From: Namhaeicola sp039715085
GTDB taxonomy: Bacteria > Bacteroidota > Bacteroidia > Flavobacteriales > Flavobacteriaceae
Assembly: GCA_039715085.1 (NCBI GenBank)
Contig: JBDLIB010000001.1
Span: forward strand, 1-64,000
Direction: 5' to 3'
DNA: 64,000 bases
The notes beneath the pieces are model-generated. The model was given only the letters and a program-made list of their open reading frames with translations, was not told the origin of the DNA and ran no database searches. This document shows, in pieces, positions 51,859 to 61,444 of the stretch (the first letter of the stretch is position 1; the number at the start of each line of letters is the position of its first letter). A program made the translations under genes and the position numbers.

Positions 51859-52140
51859 TACGGATATATAATTTATTCTTAAAGTCAAATTAAATTAGAA
51901 GAGTATTTATTTTGGTATTAAATCGTGATAACAAGCATGAAGACTTGGGCCAAAAATAGGACTTATTAACAAGGTTTCATTTAAATAAAAAATGGAACAA
52001 GCATTTTAAATAAATTTTATTAAAATCAAAATTTTATTAGCAATTAGAATATTTTTATAAATAATAGTGAAAATAATAGTAATTAAATCCAATTATATTC
52101 AAATAAATTCAATAATTATGGAGTCTAAAAAAAATTAAAA

Positions 52141-52162
52141 TGTTGTACCTATGTTGTACCTA
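52141..52162. repeat. Tandem 11-bp repeat near the tRNA
   Basis: TGTTGTACCTA occurs twice in direct tandem. It lies 48 bp from the 3' end of the tRNA gene, at the border between accessory and core DNA, where an attachment-site remnant would be expected. Confidence 0.45.
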
Positions 52163-52164
52163 AA

Positions 52165-52195
52165 CAAAAAAAGTTGAGAATGAATCCTCAACTTT
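52165..52195 (-). terminator. Terminator after tRNA-Met
   Basis: A perfect 9-bp stem (AAAGTTGAG at 52170-52178, CTCAACTTT at 52187-52195) with an 8-base loop. On the minus strand it is followed by a T-run (TTTTTG), about 15 bp beyond the tRNA 3' end. Confidence 0.75.
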
Positions 52196-52209
52196 CCTTA
52201 TTTTATCAG

Positions 52210-52283
52210 TAGCGAGGAGCAGAATCGAACTGCCGACCTCCGGGTTATGAATCCGACGCTCTAACCATCTGAGCTACCTCGCC
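52210..52283 (-). tRNA. tRNA-Met (CAT)
   Basis: 74 nt on the minus strand. The acceptor stem GGCGAGG pairs with CCTCGCT, the D-arm is GCTC...GAGC, the anticodon loop is TTCATAA, and the T-loop is TTCGATT flanked by GCAG/CTGC. No encoded CCA. The anticodon CAT means elongator Met, initiator Met or Ile2. The G1-T72 pair and ordinary T-arm suit an elongator type, but I cannot settle it. It marks the edge of the core chromosome and is a plausible integration site. Confidence 0.93.
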
Positions 52284-52441
52284 GTTGTTTTATCAAAAAA
52301 TCAATAAAAATATTGTCAATTTTCGAGGTGCAAATATAAAAACAAAATTAGTTGCTGCAACAAACTTTTATAATTTTTTTCAAAAAAAAATTTTTTTAAA
52401 GATGAGATATTATATATATTGTCACTCAAAATATTTTAGAT

Positions 52442-52825
52442 ATGTCAGATAAGAAAAAAATTGAACTAGAATTTCCTATTCATGCATCTCCCTCATTCTT
52501 ATATCAATATGTGTCAACACCGGATTCTTTGGGCGAATGGTTTGCAGATAACGTGAATTCACGTGGTCAGGTTTATACTTTTATTTGGGATGATTCAGAA
52601 GAATTAGCAAAAAGAATTTCCCAAAGACATGATGAATATATTAAATTCAGGTGGGAAGAAGATGATGATGACGATACATATTTCGAGTTTAGAATTCAGG
52701 TTGATGATCTGACAAAAGATGTTTCATTGATCGTAGTTGATTTTGCTGAAGAAGATGAATTGGATGAAACTAAAATGTTTTGGGAAAACAAAGTTTCAGA
52801 TTTAAAGCATGTTATTGGGGGCTAA
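52442..52825 (+). CDS. START-like (SRPBCC) domain protein
   Basis: A 127-residue protein starting with the pattern of Bacteroidota START-like/AHSA1 proteins (IELEFPIHASPSFLYQYVS, DSLGEWFADNVN), with a very acidic middle (WEEDDDDDTYFEF). These helix-grip proteins bind hydrophobic ligands or partner proteins, and the role here is unknown. It is the first core gene after the tRNA and ends before a strong terminator. Confidence 0.85.
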   Translation: MSDKKKIELEFPIHASPSFLYQYVSTPDSLGEWFADNVNSRGQVYTFIWDDSEELAKRISQRHDEYIKFRWEEDDDDDTYFEFRIQVDDLTKDVSLIVVDFAEEDELDETKMFWENKVSDLKHVIGG

Positions 52826-52848
52826 TCAGATAAAACTATATAATTTTA

Positions 52849-52877
52849 CCTCGAGTTAATCCCTCGGGGTTTTTTAT
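52849..52877 (+). terminator. Rho-independent terminator
   Basis: CCTCGAG (52849-52855) pairs with CTCGGGG (52863-52869), with a loop of seven and one T-G pair, followed by TTTTTTAT. It closes the START-like gene. Confidence 0.8.
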
Positions 52878-52894
52878 TTCAAATATTACTATTG

Positions 52895-53725
52895 ATGGTT
52901 GAAATTAATGTAAATGGTAAATTACTTCCTGAAAATGAAGTTAAAATAAGTCCGTATAACCGCGCTTTAAAATTTGGAGATGCAATTTTTGAAACATTAA
53001 AAGCAAATAAAGAAAATATATACTTTCTTGAAAATCATTATTTTAGAATTATGTCATCGATGCGTATGTTGCGTATGAAAATTCCGATGCATTTTACTTT
53101 AGAATTTTTTAAAACTGAGATTCAAAAAACTATTAAGGCAAATGGCCTAAAGGATATTTCAAGAGTAAGGTTTACTGTTTTTAGAAAGGATGGAGGGTTG
53201 TACCTGCCTGAGACAAATGAAATTTTGTTTATAATAGAAGTAGCCGATTTACATATTCCTTTATATACTGATTATGAGATAGAGATATTCAAAGATTTTT
53301 CTGTCTCTTCCGGAAAACTATCCAACCTGAAGACAAATAATAGAGTTTTAAATGTAGTAGCCAGTATTTTTGCCGATGAGAATGATTATCAAAATAGTAT
53401 CTTGATTAATGAAAAGAAGAATATTGTAGAAGCTGTTAATGCGAATATTTTTTTGGTAAAAGAAAATGTGATTTCAACACCTGCTTTGAGTGAAGGGTGT
53501 GTTAATGGGATAATCAGGAAAAAGTTGATTGAAATGATTTCTTCAACAACCAGGTTTGATATTCGGGAAACCGGTATTTTACCAATGGAACTTTTGCAAG
53601 CTGATGAGGTATTTCTAACCAATTCGATTGTTGAAATACAAAGTGTAACTAAATATAGGAAGAAGAATTACGAAGTAAGAGTTGCAAGTAAATTACGTGA
53701 TTTGCTAAGGGCTGAGATCAGTTAA
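52895..53725 (+). CDS. Class IV aminotransferase (PabC/IlvE-like)
   Basis: 276 residues from the ATG at 52895. Fold-type IV PLP enzyme: RALKFGDAIFETLKA at the N-terminus, PLP-binding Lys probably in LSNLKTNNRVLN, and EAVNANIFLVK with the C-terminal phosphate-binding GCVNGIIRKKL. The short size and GDAIFET motif fit aminodeoxychorismate lyase (folate synthesis) or a D-amino-acid/branched-chain aminotransferase, and sequence alone does not decide. It converges on yqgE, with stop codons overlapping. Confidence 0.85.
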   Translation: MVEINVNGKLLPENEVKISPYNRALKFGDAIFETLKANKENIYFLENHYFRIMSSMRMLRMKIPMHFTLEFFKTEIQKTIKANGLKDISRVRFTVFRKDGGLYLPETNEILFIIEVADLHIPLYTDYEIEIFKDFSVSSGKLSNLKTNNRVLNVVASIFADENDYQNSILINEKKNIVEAVNANIFLVKENVISTPALSEGCVNGIIRKKLIEMISSTTRFDIRETGILPMELLQADEVFLTNSIVEIQSVTKYRKKNYEVRVASKLRDLLRAEIS

Positions 53726-54279
53726 TTGAAACTCGGATTTTCAGGAGCATTAGCCCAAATTTGATAGATACCTCCAAATTTTGACATCTCATCTTTCCAA
53801 AAATCATCGTGACTTATCTTAAATAAATTGTTGAATTTATTTTCGGTAACAATCCACGAGTAAGTTGAAAGTTCATCTTCTAATTGATTGTTACTCCATC
53901 CACTGTATCCAAGGAAAAAACGAATGTCATTTTTTGAAATAGAATCTTCCTGCAATAATTCGGTTACAGTATCAAAATCGCCACCCCAATAAAAGCCATT
54001 TGTTATTTCTACACTATCAGGTATCAATTCCGGAATCTTATGTACGAAATAAAGATTGTCACTTGAAACAGGACCTCCATAAAAAATAGGTAATTCCGAA
54101 TTTATGTCAGGAATGACATCTGTTAAAGTATATTCTGTTGGCTTATTAAAAATAAAACCTACCGATCCACTTTCATTGTGTTCGGTCAAGAAAATCACAG
54201 AACGATTAAAAGAACTATCATTTAAAATGCTAGGTTCTGCAATTAACAACTTCCCTTTTGAAGGTTTTACTTTTATCAT
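53722..54279 (-). CDS. YqgE/AlgH family protein
   Basis: 185 residues from the ATG at 54279 (MIKVKPSKG). It has the UPF0301 pattern: GKLLIAEPSILNDSSFNRSV, GSVGFIFNKPTEY, FYGGPVSSDNLYFVH and FFLGYSGWSNNQLEDEL. The molecular role of the family is unknown. It lies downstream of the HU gene but behind a terminator. Confidence 0.92.
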   Translation of the reverse strand: MIKVKPSKGKLLIAEPSILNDSSFNRSVIFLTEHNESGSVGFIFNKPTEYTLTDVIPDINSELPIFYGGPVSSDNLYFVHKIPELIPDSVEITNGFYWGGDFDTVTELLQEDSISKNDIRFFLGYSGWSNNQLEDELSTYSWIVTENKFNNLFKISHDDFWKDEMSKFGGIYQIWANAPENPSFN

Positions 54280-54320
54280 GGTTAGGTTATAGATTTTAAA
54301 TGTACAAAAAAATATCAAAT

Positions 54321-54353
54321 AAAAAAAGACTGTTTATCAAACAGTCTTTTTTT
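54321..54353 (-). terminator. Terminator of the HU gene
   Basis: A 15-bp stem (54321-54335 with 54339-54353, core AGACTGTTT) with loop ATC and an A/T-run on both sides. It lies 25 bp after the HU stop codon. Confidence 0.85.
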
Positions 54354-54377
54354 TAACATTTGGTAAATTAAGATCTA

Positions 54378-54650
54378 TTAATTTACTGCATCTTTTAATT
54401 CAGAACCTGGTTTAAAGCCAACAACTTTTCTTGCAGGTATTTTTATAGTTGCTCCGGTTTGAGGATTTCTACCGTCTCTTGCAGCTCTTTGTTTAACTGT
54501 AAAAGAACCGAAACCTACTAAAGCTACTTTATTCCCACCTTTAAGAGTTGATTTTACATTCCCCATAAATGAATCTAGTGCTTTTCCGGCAGCAGCTTTT
54601 GAGATACCTGCATCAGAAGCCATTGCTTCAATTAAATCTGATTTGTTCAT
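54378..54650 (-). CDS. hup: DNA-binding protein HU
   Basis: 90 residues from the ATG at 54650 (MNKSDLIEAMASDAGISKAA). The full HU/IHF fold is present: VALVGFGSFTVKQRAARDGRNP and the C-terminal KVVGFKPGSELKDAVN. It is a nucleoid-architectural DNA-bending protein. A single-gene transcript with its own terminator. Confidence 0.95.
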   Translation of the reverse strand: MNKSDLIEAMASDAGISKAAAGKALDSFMGNVKSTLKGGNKVALVGFGSFTVKQRAARDGRNPQTGATIKIPARKVVGFKPGSELKDAVN

Positions 54651-54843
54651 AATTAAAATTTTAAATTGATTATTATTTATTTTCATTAAATGCTTTTCAT
54701 AAGCATAACAAATATAGATTTTATAAGGGTTTGCGCAAGTTTTTGGATAAAAAAATCAGCTGTTTGTTGATAACTTAATCTAAATTGTTGATAAACAGAG
54801 GTGAAAAAGCTATTTTTTCTGCAATCCTTGTAAAATAAGGTGT

Positions 54844-55788
54844 TTACGACATACTAGCTTTTTCTGAAAAATTAAAACCATTTAAAAAACTTATTGTATC
54901 CATTTTCCGCTTTCCGGAAATTTTTAAAGATGTAATTTTTATAAACCCTTTCGCAACAGCAACTTTAAGTTCCTTTTTGTCGGTTATGATCTTGCCGGGT
55001 TCAAAATTATGTTCTTTTACCACTTTCTCAGCCTGATATATCTTTACATCAATTTCTTCTCCATCATTATTAATAATTGACCAACTTGCTGGGTAAGGTG
55101 ACAAGCCTCTTATCATATTATATATATTGGTTAGAGAATCACTCCAATCAATTCTGCAATTTTCTTTATTGAGTTTTGGAGCTGATTTAAGATCTTTTTT
55201 TGGTTGAGGAATTGTACTAATTTTATTGTCTGCTATTAGTTCTGTAGTTTCGAGAACTAATTTACTTCCTGTTTCCATTAATTTATCATGTAATTCTCCT
55301 GCATTTTCAGTTGGGGATATTTCAATTTCCTTTTGCAGAATTATTTCACCGGTATCAATTTTTTCATCCAGAAAGAAAGTGGTTACACCTGTTCTGGTTT
55401 CACCATTAATAATAGCCCAGTTTATTGGAGCGGCACCCCGGTATTCAGGAAGCAGGGAAGCGTGTAAATTAAAAGTGCCATATTTTGGCATAGACCAGAC
55501 TTCTTTTGGTAACATTCTGAAAGCTACAATAATTTGCAGGTCGGCTTGTAAATTCTCAAGTGTTTTTAAAAAAGAAGGGTCTTTTAAATTGGTAGGTTGA
55601 AGAACATTTAAATTGTGCTGTACCGCAAATTTTTTCACAGCAGATTGATTGAGTTTTCTTCCTCTTCCGGCAGGCTTGTCCGGAGCTGTAATCACTCCAA
55701 CTATATTGTAATCATTTTTTAACAGAGTTTTTAAAGAGGCAACTGCAAAATCAGGAGTCCCCATAAAAATGATGCGTAAGTCTTTCAT
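54844..55788 (-). CDS. fmt: Methionyl-tRNA formyltransferase
   Basis: A 314-residue, full-length enzyme that formylates initiator Met-tRNA using 10-formyl-THF. Seen: IIFMGTPDFAVASL at the start, FNLHASLLPEYRGAAPINWAI (catalytic His and the SLLP loop), and the C-terminal RGLSPYPASW domain. It starts 6 bp after the recQ stop on the same strand. Confidence 0.96.
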   Translation of the reverse strand: MKDLRIIFMGTPDFAVASLKTLLKNDYNIVGVITAPDKPAGRGRKLNQSAVKKFAVQHNLNVLQPTNLKDPSFLKTLENLQADLQIIVAFRMLPKEVWSMPKYGTFNLHASLLPEYRGAAPINWAIINGETRTGVTTFFLDEKIDTGEIILQKEIEISPTENAGELHDKLMETGSKLVLETTELIADNKISTIPQPKKDLKSAPKLNKENCRIDWSDSLTNIYNMIRGLSPYPASWSIINNDGEEIDVKIYQAEKVVKEHNFEPGKIITDKKELKVAVAKGFIKITSLKISGKRKMDTISFLNGFNFSEKASMS

Positions 55789-55794
55789 AAGATA

Positions 55795-57693
55795 TTAAAG
55801 CTTAGTGAATTTATTTTGCGAAGTTAAGCCTAATGTGTTCTTTTCGAGTAGGAATTGTAGAGTTTTTAATATGTTTTTTTCATCAAAACTGAGCTGCGAA
55901 ACAATTTCTTTTGAATTTAATTCATCATTTTTATTGAAAAGGTCTAAAATATTATTTGCAATTACCTGATAGTCAACAGTTACTTTGTTGTTCTTTAGGC
56001 AAACATCACAATTATTACATGGCTTGATCTTGTCTGTTTCACCAAAATACTGTAGTAATTGTACACTTCTGCAAATACTGTCATTTTCAACGAACCTGAC
56101 AACTTCTTTTACTTTGTTGATCTTTAGGTTATTTCTCTTATTGATATTCTCAGAGATACGATTAATGACAAAATTATCTTCTCTAGGGACTAAGAATTTT
56201 AATTCTGATGTGTTTTTGTATGATTTGTAGATTAAAATCTTATCATTATCTAATTGATTGAGTATGGATACAACTTCTACTTTCCTTTTTTGAAATCTCT
56301 TTGCAAGAAAATACTCATTAATAGGTGTAAATTGCTCGAAAATACCTCCGTAATTTCTTAAAAGTAGTTTAACGAACTTATCTAAATTCGGATTTCTGTC
56401 CAGATAGGCAAACAAGGAATCATTATCGATTGTAATTTTCACAACCGATTTTTTATTAATATTTTGATCGAATTCAATTATATTTTCAAGTCCTAATGTG
56501 GTAAGAGCATTATAAGTTGACAGAACAGGTAATTTATATGCAGAACAAAATTCCTGTAAATTAAAAAGGTAATTTTTTTCAAAAATTTCACCCGGTGATA
56601 TCTGGTAATATTTATTGAGATTCATATAAACATTTTTGCAAATATCAACAGTTGCCATTCCTTTTTTAAACATATTTTTAAAATCAAAAATAGTAGTGTT
56701 ATTAAAGAGTAAAAAGGCATAAGATTCTTTACCATCTCTTCCGGCTCTTCCGGTTTCCTGTAGGTAATTTTCTATACTGTATGGTAAGTTAAGGTGGATT
56801 ACCGTTCTTACATTGGCCTTATCTATACCCATGCCGAAAGCATTAGTGGCAACCATGACAGGCCTTTTTTCTGAGATCCAACTCTCAAAAGCTTCTTCTT
56901 TTTCATCGAAAGTTAGTCCGCCGTGATAATAAGAACTTTTAATGTTGTTCTTATTGAGGTAGTTTGAAATATTAACCGATGCTTTTCTGGTACCCGTATA
57001 AACTATAGCAGGTTCGTTGTTTTTTTGTAAGATATCAAATAAATTACCAAGGATATCTTCGGTGAATTTTATTCGGTAATTGATATTATTCCTGGAAAAG
57101 GATCTTTTAAAAACGGAGGGATTTATCAGATCTAAATTTTTAACAATATCTTGTAAAACAACAGGAGTAGCCGAAGCAGTTAAAGCTATGATATTTGCTT
57201 CAGGCTGAATTTTCTGTAAAGTATCTATCTTTAAGTATGAGGGCCTGAAGTCATGTCCCCATTCGGAGATACAATGTGCTTCGTCAATAGCTATTAAGTT
57301 GACACTTAATTGCTTGATCTTTTCCTGAATTAATTCCGACTGTAATTTTTCGGGAGACAGGTATAAAAATTTATAGTTGCCGAATCTTAAGTTGTCAAAT
57401 GCTGTAATTGTATCGTTAAATGAAAGTTTTGATGTTACTGCAATAGCATTGATCCCCTTTTTCTTTAAATTCTCTACCTGGTCGTTCATCAATGCGATTA
57501 ATGGTGAAATCACGATGCATACTCCTTCATTTATCAAGGTTGGTATTTGGAAGCAGAGTGATTTTCCCCCACCAGTAGGCAGAAGTGCAACAACATTTTG
57601 TTTTTTTAGAACAGTCTCAATTATTTCTTTTTGAGGTTTTCTAAAACTGTCAAAGTTCCAATACTTTTTTAAGATCTCTTCGGGTGAAGTCAA
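55795..57693 (-). CDS. recQ: ATP-dependent DNA helicase RecQ
   Basis: A 632-residue helicase with Walker A LLPTGGGKSLCFQ, DEAH in AIDEAHCISEWGHDFRP, motif VI QETGRAGRDG, and the RecQ zinc-binding cysteines ending in CNNCDVC. There is a winged-helix part but no clear HRDC domain, which is common for the second RecQ of Bacteroidota. It is co-directional with fmt. Confidence 0.95.
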   Translation of the reverse strand: MTSPEEILKKYWNFDSFRKPQKEIIETVLKKQNVVALLPTGGGKSLCFQIPTLINEGVCIVISPLIALMNDQVENLKKKGINAIAVTSKLSFNDTITAFDNLRFGNYKFLYLSPEKLQSELIQEKIKQLSVNLIAIDEAHCISEWGHDFRPSYLKIDTLQKIQPEANIIALTASATPVVLQDIVKNLDLINPSVFKRSFSRNNINYRIKFTEDILGNLFDILQKNNEPAIVYTGTRKASVNISNYLNKNNIKSSYYHGGLTFDEKEEAFESWISEKRPVMVATNAFGMGIDKANVRTVIHLNLPYSIENYLQETGRAGRDGKESYAFLLFNNTTIFDFKNMFKKGMATVDICKNVYMNLNKYYQISPGEIFEKNYLFNLQEFCSAYKLPVLSTYNALTTLGLENIIEFDQNINKKSVVKITIDNDSLFAYLDRNPNLDKFVKLLLRNYGGIFEQFTPINEYFLAKRFQKRKVEVVSILNQLDNDKILIYKSYKNTSELKFLVPREDNFVINRISENINKRNNLKINKVKEVVRFVENDSICRSVQLLQYFGETDKIKPCNNCDVCLKNNKVTVDYQVIANNILDLFNKNDELNSKEIVSQLSFDEKNILKTLQFLLEKNTLGLTSQNKFTKL

Positions 57694-57715
57694 ATGTTAT
57701 AATTTTAGTTGATTA

Positions 57716-58255
57716 TTACCCCAAATTAAGTGTTTTTAAAATAAACTCTACTCTATTATCTGTAGAACTTAATGGGATGTCTGTTAAGGTATATTCTAAC
57801 TGCTTATAAGTGTTCTCCAGGTGATTATGTATAGCCATAGCCTGTTCAAAATCTTCATAACGCTCAGTGTCTTGTCTGTAGATCTTTTCCCAGGGAGGTG
57901 TAAGAAAAACCTTTGTATAGCGTAATGATATACTTTTATTGATAAACAGGTCATCATACTTTACTCCTAAATAATTTAAGTAGGCAGGAATATCAGGGAT
58001 GCCCCTGTCGAAAAAAACAAATTTCTCTTCTGTTCTGTCTGCAAGGTGGTATTGATTTTCTCTTCCTTCCAGTAGCATTTCACTAAACATTTGCGGATCT
58101 TGTAAAAATAACTGTTCGGTACCTTTTTTACGTGCTTCTAAAGTTATTTCTCTCGAAATCTCAGGCAAACAAAAAAACCCAAGTTCTTTAAGAGCTTCAA
58201 TAATTGTTGATTTTCCTGTTCCGGGACCTCCTGTTATGATGATTTTTTGTTGCAT
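57716..58255 (-). CDS. NadR/Ttd14-like P-loop ATPase (AAA_28)
   Basis: A 179-residue protein with an N-terminal Walker A (ITGGPGTGKSTII), EISREITLEARK, and VFFDRGIPD as second acidic motif. It belongs to a small kinase-like family related to the nucleotide kinase domain of NadR. The substrate is unknown. It is 22 bp upstream of recQ in the same direction. Confidence 0.85.
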   Translation of the reverse strand: MQQKIIITGGPGTGKSTIIEALKELGFFCLPEISREITLEARKKGTEQLFLQDPQMFSEMLLEGRENQYHLADRTEEKFVFFDRGIPDIPAYLNYLGVKYDDLFINKSISLRYTKVFLTPPWEKIYRQDTERYEDFEQAMAIHNHLENTYKQLEYTLTDIPLSSTDNRVEFILKTLNLG

Positions 58256-58325
58256 ACCGTTAAAATAAAGTATTTTTCAAAATTAAGAAAATAATAATTG
58301 TAATTTTGCAGCTAATTTATTTCTT

Positions 58326-58613
58326 ATGGGCATGGATAAAGAAGAGGAATTTTATAAGAAGTTAAAAAATAGTTTATTGGAAACGACAAAGTTTCCAACA
58401 GATTATTTATATAAATTTATTGTTCCATCTTCGGTTGAGAAAGTGAAAGCAATCGAAATGATGTTTGACAATACAGGTGCTGTAATAAATACAAAACCAT
58501 CTAAAACAGGAAAATATACAAGTATTTCGATTTATGTAAAAATGAAGTCACCAGATGATATTATTAGGAAGTATAAAGAAGTTTCTAAAGTTGAAGGGGT
58601 TATTTCTTTGTGA
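58326..58613 (+). CDS. DUF493 family protein
   Basis: A 95-residue protein with FPTDYLYKFIVPSSVEKV and YTSISIYVKMKSPDDIIRKYK, the ACT-like ferredoxin fold of DUF493 (YbeD-like). An alternative ATG lies two codons on. A TAATTTTG match to the -7 element occurs at 58302-58309. Probable regulatory or ligand-binding role, not known. Confidence 0.9.
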   Translation: MGMDKEEEFYKKLKNSLLETTKFPTDYLYKFIVPSSVEKVKAIEMMFDNTGAVINTKPSKTGKYTSISIYVKMKSPDDIIRKYKEVSKVEGVISL

Positions 58614-58713
58614 TTTTTTTAACATTGCATTTTAGAAATAAGAAATATTTTTGACCAAATTTAATTAGACTTATCTTTCCAGACTAAAATTTATATTGTT
58701 TGTAATTACTACC

Positions 58714-60603
58714 ATGATACAAAAAATTTTCATTTTCAGCTTTATCTTATACACATTAACATCTTTTTCACAATCAAAAGATGAAATTTTATTTACTATA
58801 GATAAAGAACCTGTTTATACCTCAGAATTTTTGAGAGTGTATCAAAAGAATAAGGACCTGATAGTTGATGAGAACCAAAAAGATATTGATGATTACTTAG
58901 ATATGTTTATTGATTTTAAATTAAAGATCAAACAGGCATATGACAATAAATTAGATGAAGACCCTGCTTTTAAAAAAGAACTGGCTAAGTATAGAGAGCA
59001 ACTGGTTGTTCCCTATATGGGAAACAAGGAGGTGACAGAGAGTCTGGTTAGAGAGGCTTATGAAAGAACTGTAAATGAAGTAAATGCGAGTCATATTTTG
59101 ATCAGGATTCCTCAAAATGCTAAACCTGCCGATACACTTGCTGCCTTCCAAAAAATATCTGAAGCATACAATAAAGCAACTAGTGGTATTCCGTTCGATC
59201 AGGTTGCCAAAGAATATTCACAAGATCCTTCGGTTGCACAAAATGGAGGTAATTTGGGTTATTTTTCTGCATTTTCAATGGTCTATTCTTTCGAGAATGC
59301 AGCTTATACAACCGAAATAGGTAATGTTTCAGAGCCTTTTAGAACACAATTTGGATATCATATTTTAAAAGTAAATGATAAGCGTCCATCAAAAGGTGAA
59401 ATTAAGGTTGGACATATTTTTATTAAGAATAAACCTGAAGATTCTACTTATGCCGGTTCACAAATTCAGGAGATCTATCAAAAATTACAACAAGGTGAAG
59501 ATTTTGCATTTTTGGCAAAAAACTATTCCGATGATAAATCGAGTGCACAAAAGGGCGGTGAAATGCCAAAATTTGGAACCGGAAAATTAATAAAACCTCT
59601 TGAAAATATTGCATTTTCTTTAAAAGATACAGGAGATGTTTCGAAACCATTCTCAACAAAATATGGGTGGCATATATTAAAGCTATTAGAAAAATATCCT
59701 GTTGCAAATTATGATGCTTTAAAAGAAAATTTAACACAACAAATCAAAAATGGAAACAGGGCTGTTGTTTTACATAATGCTTTTGCTGAAAAGTTGGAGG
59801 AACAATATAAAGTTGTTGAAAATAAAGAGGTATTAGCACAATTGTTTTTACATTCATTGACCGATGATTCACCTGATAAGGTTCTATTTACAATTGAAGA
59901 TCGGAATTATACTTTATCTCAATTTGAGGATTATTTAAAAGCTAAATCCAAAACATCTTCCAAAGTTACTTTTGTTAATTTTAAATCGGATAAGATCATA
60001 GAGTATCATAAAGATCATTTAGAGGAAACAAACCAGGACTTTGCAGCAACTATAAACGAATATACAGATGGTTTGTTGTTATTTGATCTTCTTCAAAAAA
60101 ATATCTGGGATGAAGCTGAAAAAGATTCAATTGGATTAGAGAAATATTTTGAAAATAATATTGATAAATACCAATGGAAAACCCGTTTAAATGTTGTCCT
60201 TGCCAATTGTACCAAATCAGATAAAGCTGCTATCGTAAGGGATTACATGATACAAGGAAAAAGTATAGACCAGATAAAAGAACAGGTAAATGAAGGAGCA
60301 ACCATTCATGTGCTTTTTAGCAAGGCTATCGTTGAAGAGAACAGTAATAAACTACCCGAAGGTTTTGAAATAAAAATAGGAGTTTCACCTGTTATTGAAG
60401 AAGACAAAACACATTACACAATTGTTGATGTACGGAAAATAATTCCTGCAGAGCCAAAACAATTATCCGAATCCAAAGGCCAGGTTTTGAATGATTATCA
60501 AAACTATCTTGAAGAAGAATGGGTTGAGGAACTTAGAAATGAATATAAAGTAAAAATTAACAAAAGAGCTTTAAAACATTTAAAGCAGGATTTGAATGAA
60601 TAA
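58714..60603 (+). CDS. Periplasmic parvulin-type peptidyl-prolyl isomerase, two PpiC domains
   Basis: 629 residues from the ATG at 58714. Signal peptide, then an N-terminal chaperone helix region, two parvulin domains (ASHILIRIPQNA...FGYHILKVNDKRP and KVGHIFIKNKPEDS...KYGWHILKLLEK), and a long C-terminal part. It assists folding of outer-membrane proteins. It is the first gene of a three-gene cluster and overlaps the next gene by 8 bp. Confidence 0.92.
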   Translation: MIQKIFIFSFILYTLTSFSQSKDEILFTIDKEPVYTSEFLRVYQKNKDLIVDENQKDIDDYLDMFIDFKLKIKQAYDNKLDEDPAFKKELAKYREQLVVPYMGNKEVTESLVREAYERTVNEVNASHILIRIPQNAKPADTLAAFQKISEAYNKATSGIPFDQVAKEYSQDPSVAQNGGNLGYFSAFSMVYSFENAAYTTEIGNVSEPFRTQFGYHILKVNDKRPSKGEIKVGHIFIKNKPEDSTYAGSQIQEIYQKLQQGEDFAFLAKNYSDDKSSAQKGGEMPKFGTGKLIKPLENIAFSLKDTGDVSKPFSTKYGWHILKLLEKYPVANYDALKENLTQQIKNGNRAVVLHNAFAEKLEEQYKVVENKEVLAQLFLHSLTDDSPDKVLFTIEDRNYTLSQFEDYLKAKSKTSSKVTFVNFKSDKIIEYHKDHLEETNQDFAATINEYTDGLLLFDLLQKNIWDEAEKDSIGLEKYFENNIDKYQWKTRLNVVLANCTKSDKAAIVRDYMIQGKSIDQIKEQVNEGATIHVLFSKAIVEENSNKLPEGFEIKIGVSPVIEEDKTHYTIVDVRKIIPAEPKQLSESKGQVLNDYQNYLEEEWVEELRNEYKVKINKRALKHLKQDLNE

Positions 60604-61444
60604 GAACTATATATATTATTTAGGGTTAATTTTGGGGGTTTTATCAGTTGCATGTGAGCAAAAGGCTGATGATGAAAATGCAATTGCCAGGGTTAATAAA
60701 ACATATCTTTATGAAGAGGATTTTGTTAGATCTCTTCCCGACAATATAACAAAAGAAGACAGCGCTTTATTCAGGGCAAATTACATCAATTCCTGGGCTA
60801 CGAAGCAATTATTACTTCAAAAAGCACAATTGAATATTGATGAGGAAGCATCTGAAATCAATGACCTGGTAAGAGAATACAGAACAGAATTGCTTATTGA
60901 CAGGTATAAGGAAGCAGTTTTAAAACAGGAACTCGATACTGTCGTAACCTCTTATGATATAGATCAGTACTATGAAAAAAACAAAAACATTTATCGGTTG
61001 AATGAAGATCTTGTAAAAATAAAATTCATTTCTTTTCATAAAGACATTAATAAAAGTAAGGATTTGATCGACTTTTTTAAATCTAAAGATTCAACAGATT
61101 TTACTAGATTGATTGACAGGAGTTTAGAATTGAACTCTTTTAATTTTAATGATTCTATTTGGGTAAGATATCCTTCTGTTTTAAATAAAATTCCAATACT
61201 TAAGGAAACGGAATTAAAAAAGGTAAAATTTTTACAAAAAGAAGATTCATTAGGAGTATATTTGGTGACTGTTAAAGATGTGCTTTACAGGAATGAGATA
61301 GCACCCCAAAGCTATGTTAAAAATACTATAAAGCAAATGATCTTGCATAAGCATAAGCTGGAGTTATTAAAAACACTGGAAAAAACATTGTTGGAGGATG
61401 CAACAAAAAACAAACAATTTGAAACGATTAATAAGGATGATTAA
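60596..61444 (+). CDS. PpiC-like lipoprotein without clear isomerase domain
   Basis: A 282-residue lipoprotein (lipobox LSVAC near residue 20) with a SurA-like N-terminal helical region (NAIARVNKTYLYEEDFV, YINSWATKQLLLQKAQ). I see no parvulin active-site signature, so it is probably a chaperone-only relative. It overlaps both neighbours by 8 bp and so is translationally coupled in the cluster. Confidence 0.85.
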   Translation: MNKNYIYYLGLILGVLSVACEQKADDENAIARVNKTYLYEEDFVRSLPDNITKEDSALFRANYINSWATKQLLLQKAQLNIDEEASEINDLVREYRTELLIDRYKEAVLKQELDTVVTSYDIDQYYEKNKNIYRLNEDLVKIKFISFHKDINKSKDLIDFFKSKDSTDFTRLIDRSLELNSFNFNDSIWVRYPSVLNKIPILKETELKKVKFLQKEDSLGVYLVTVKDVLYRNEIAPQSYVKNTIKQMILHKHKLELLKTLEKTLLEDATKNKQFETINKDD

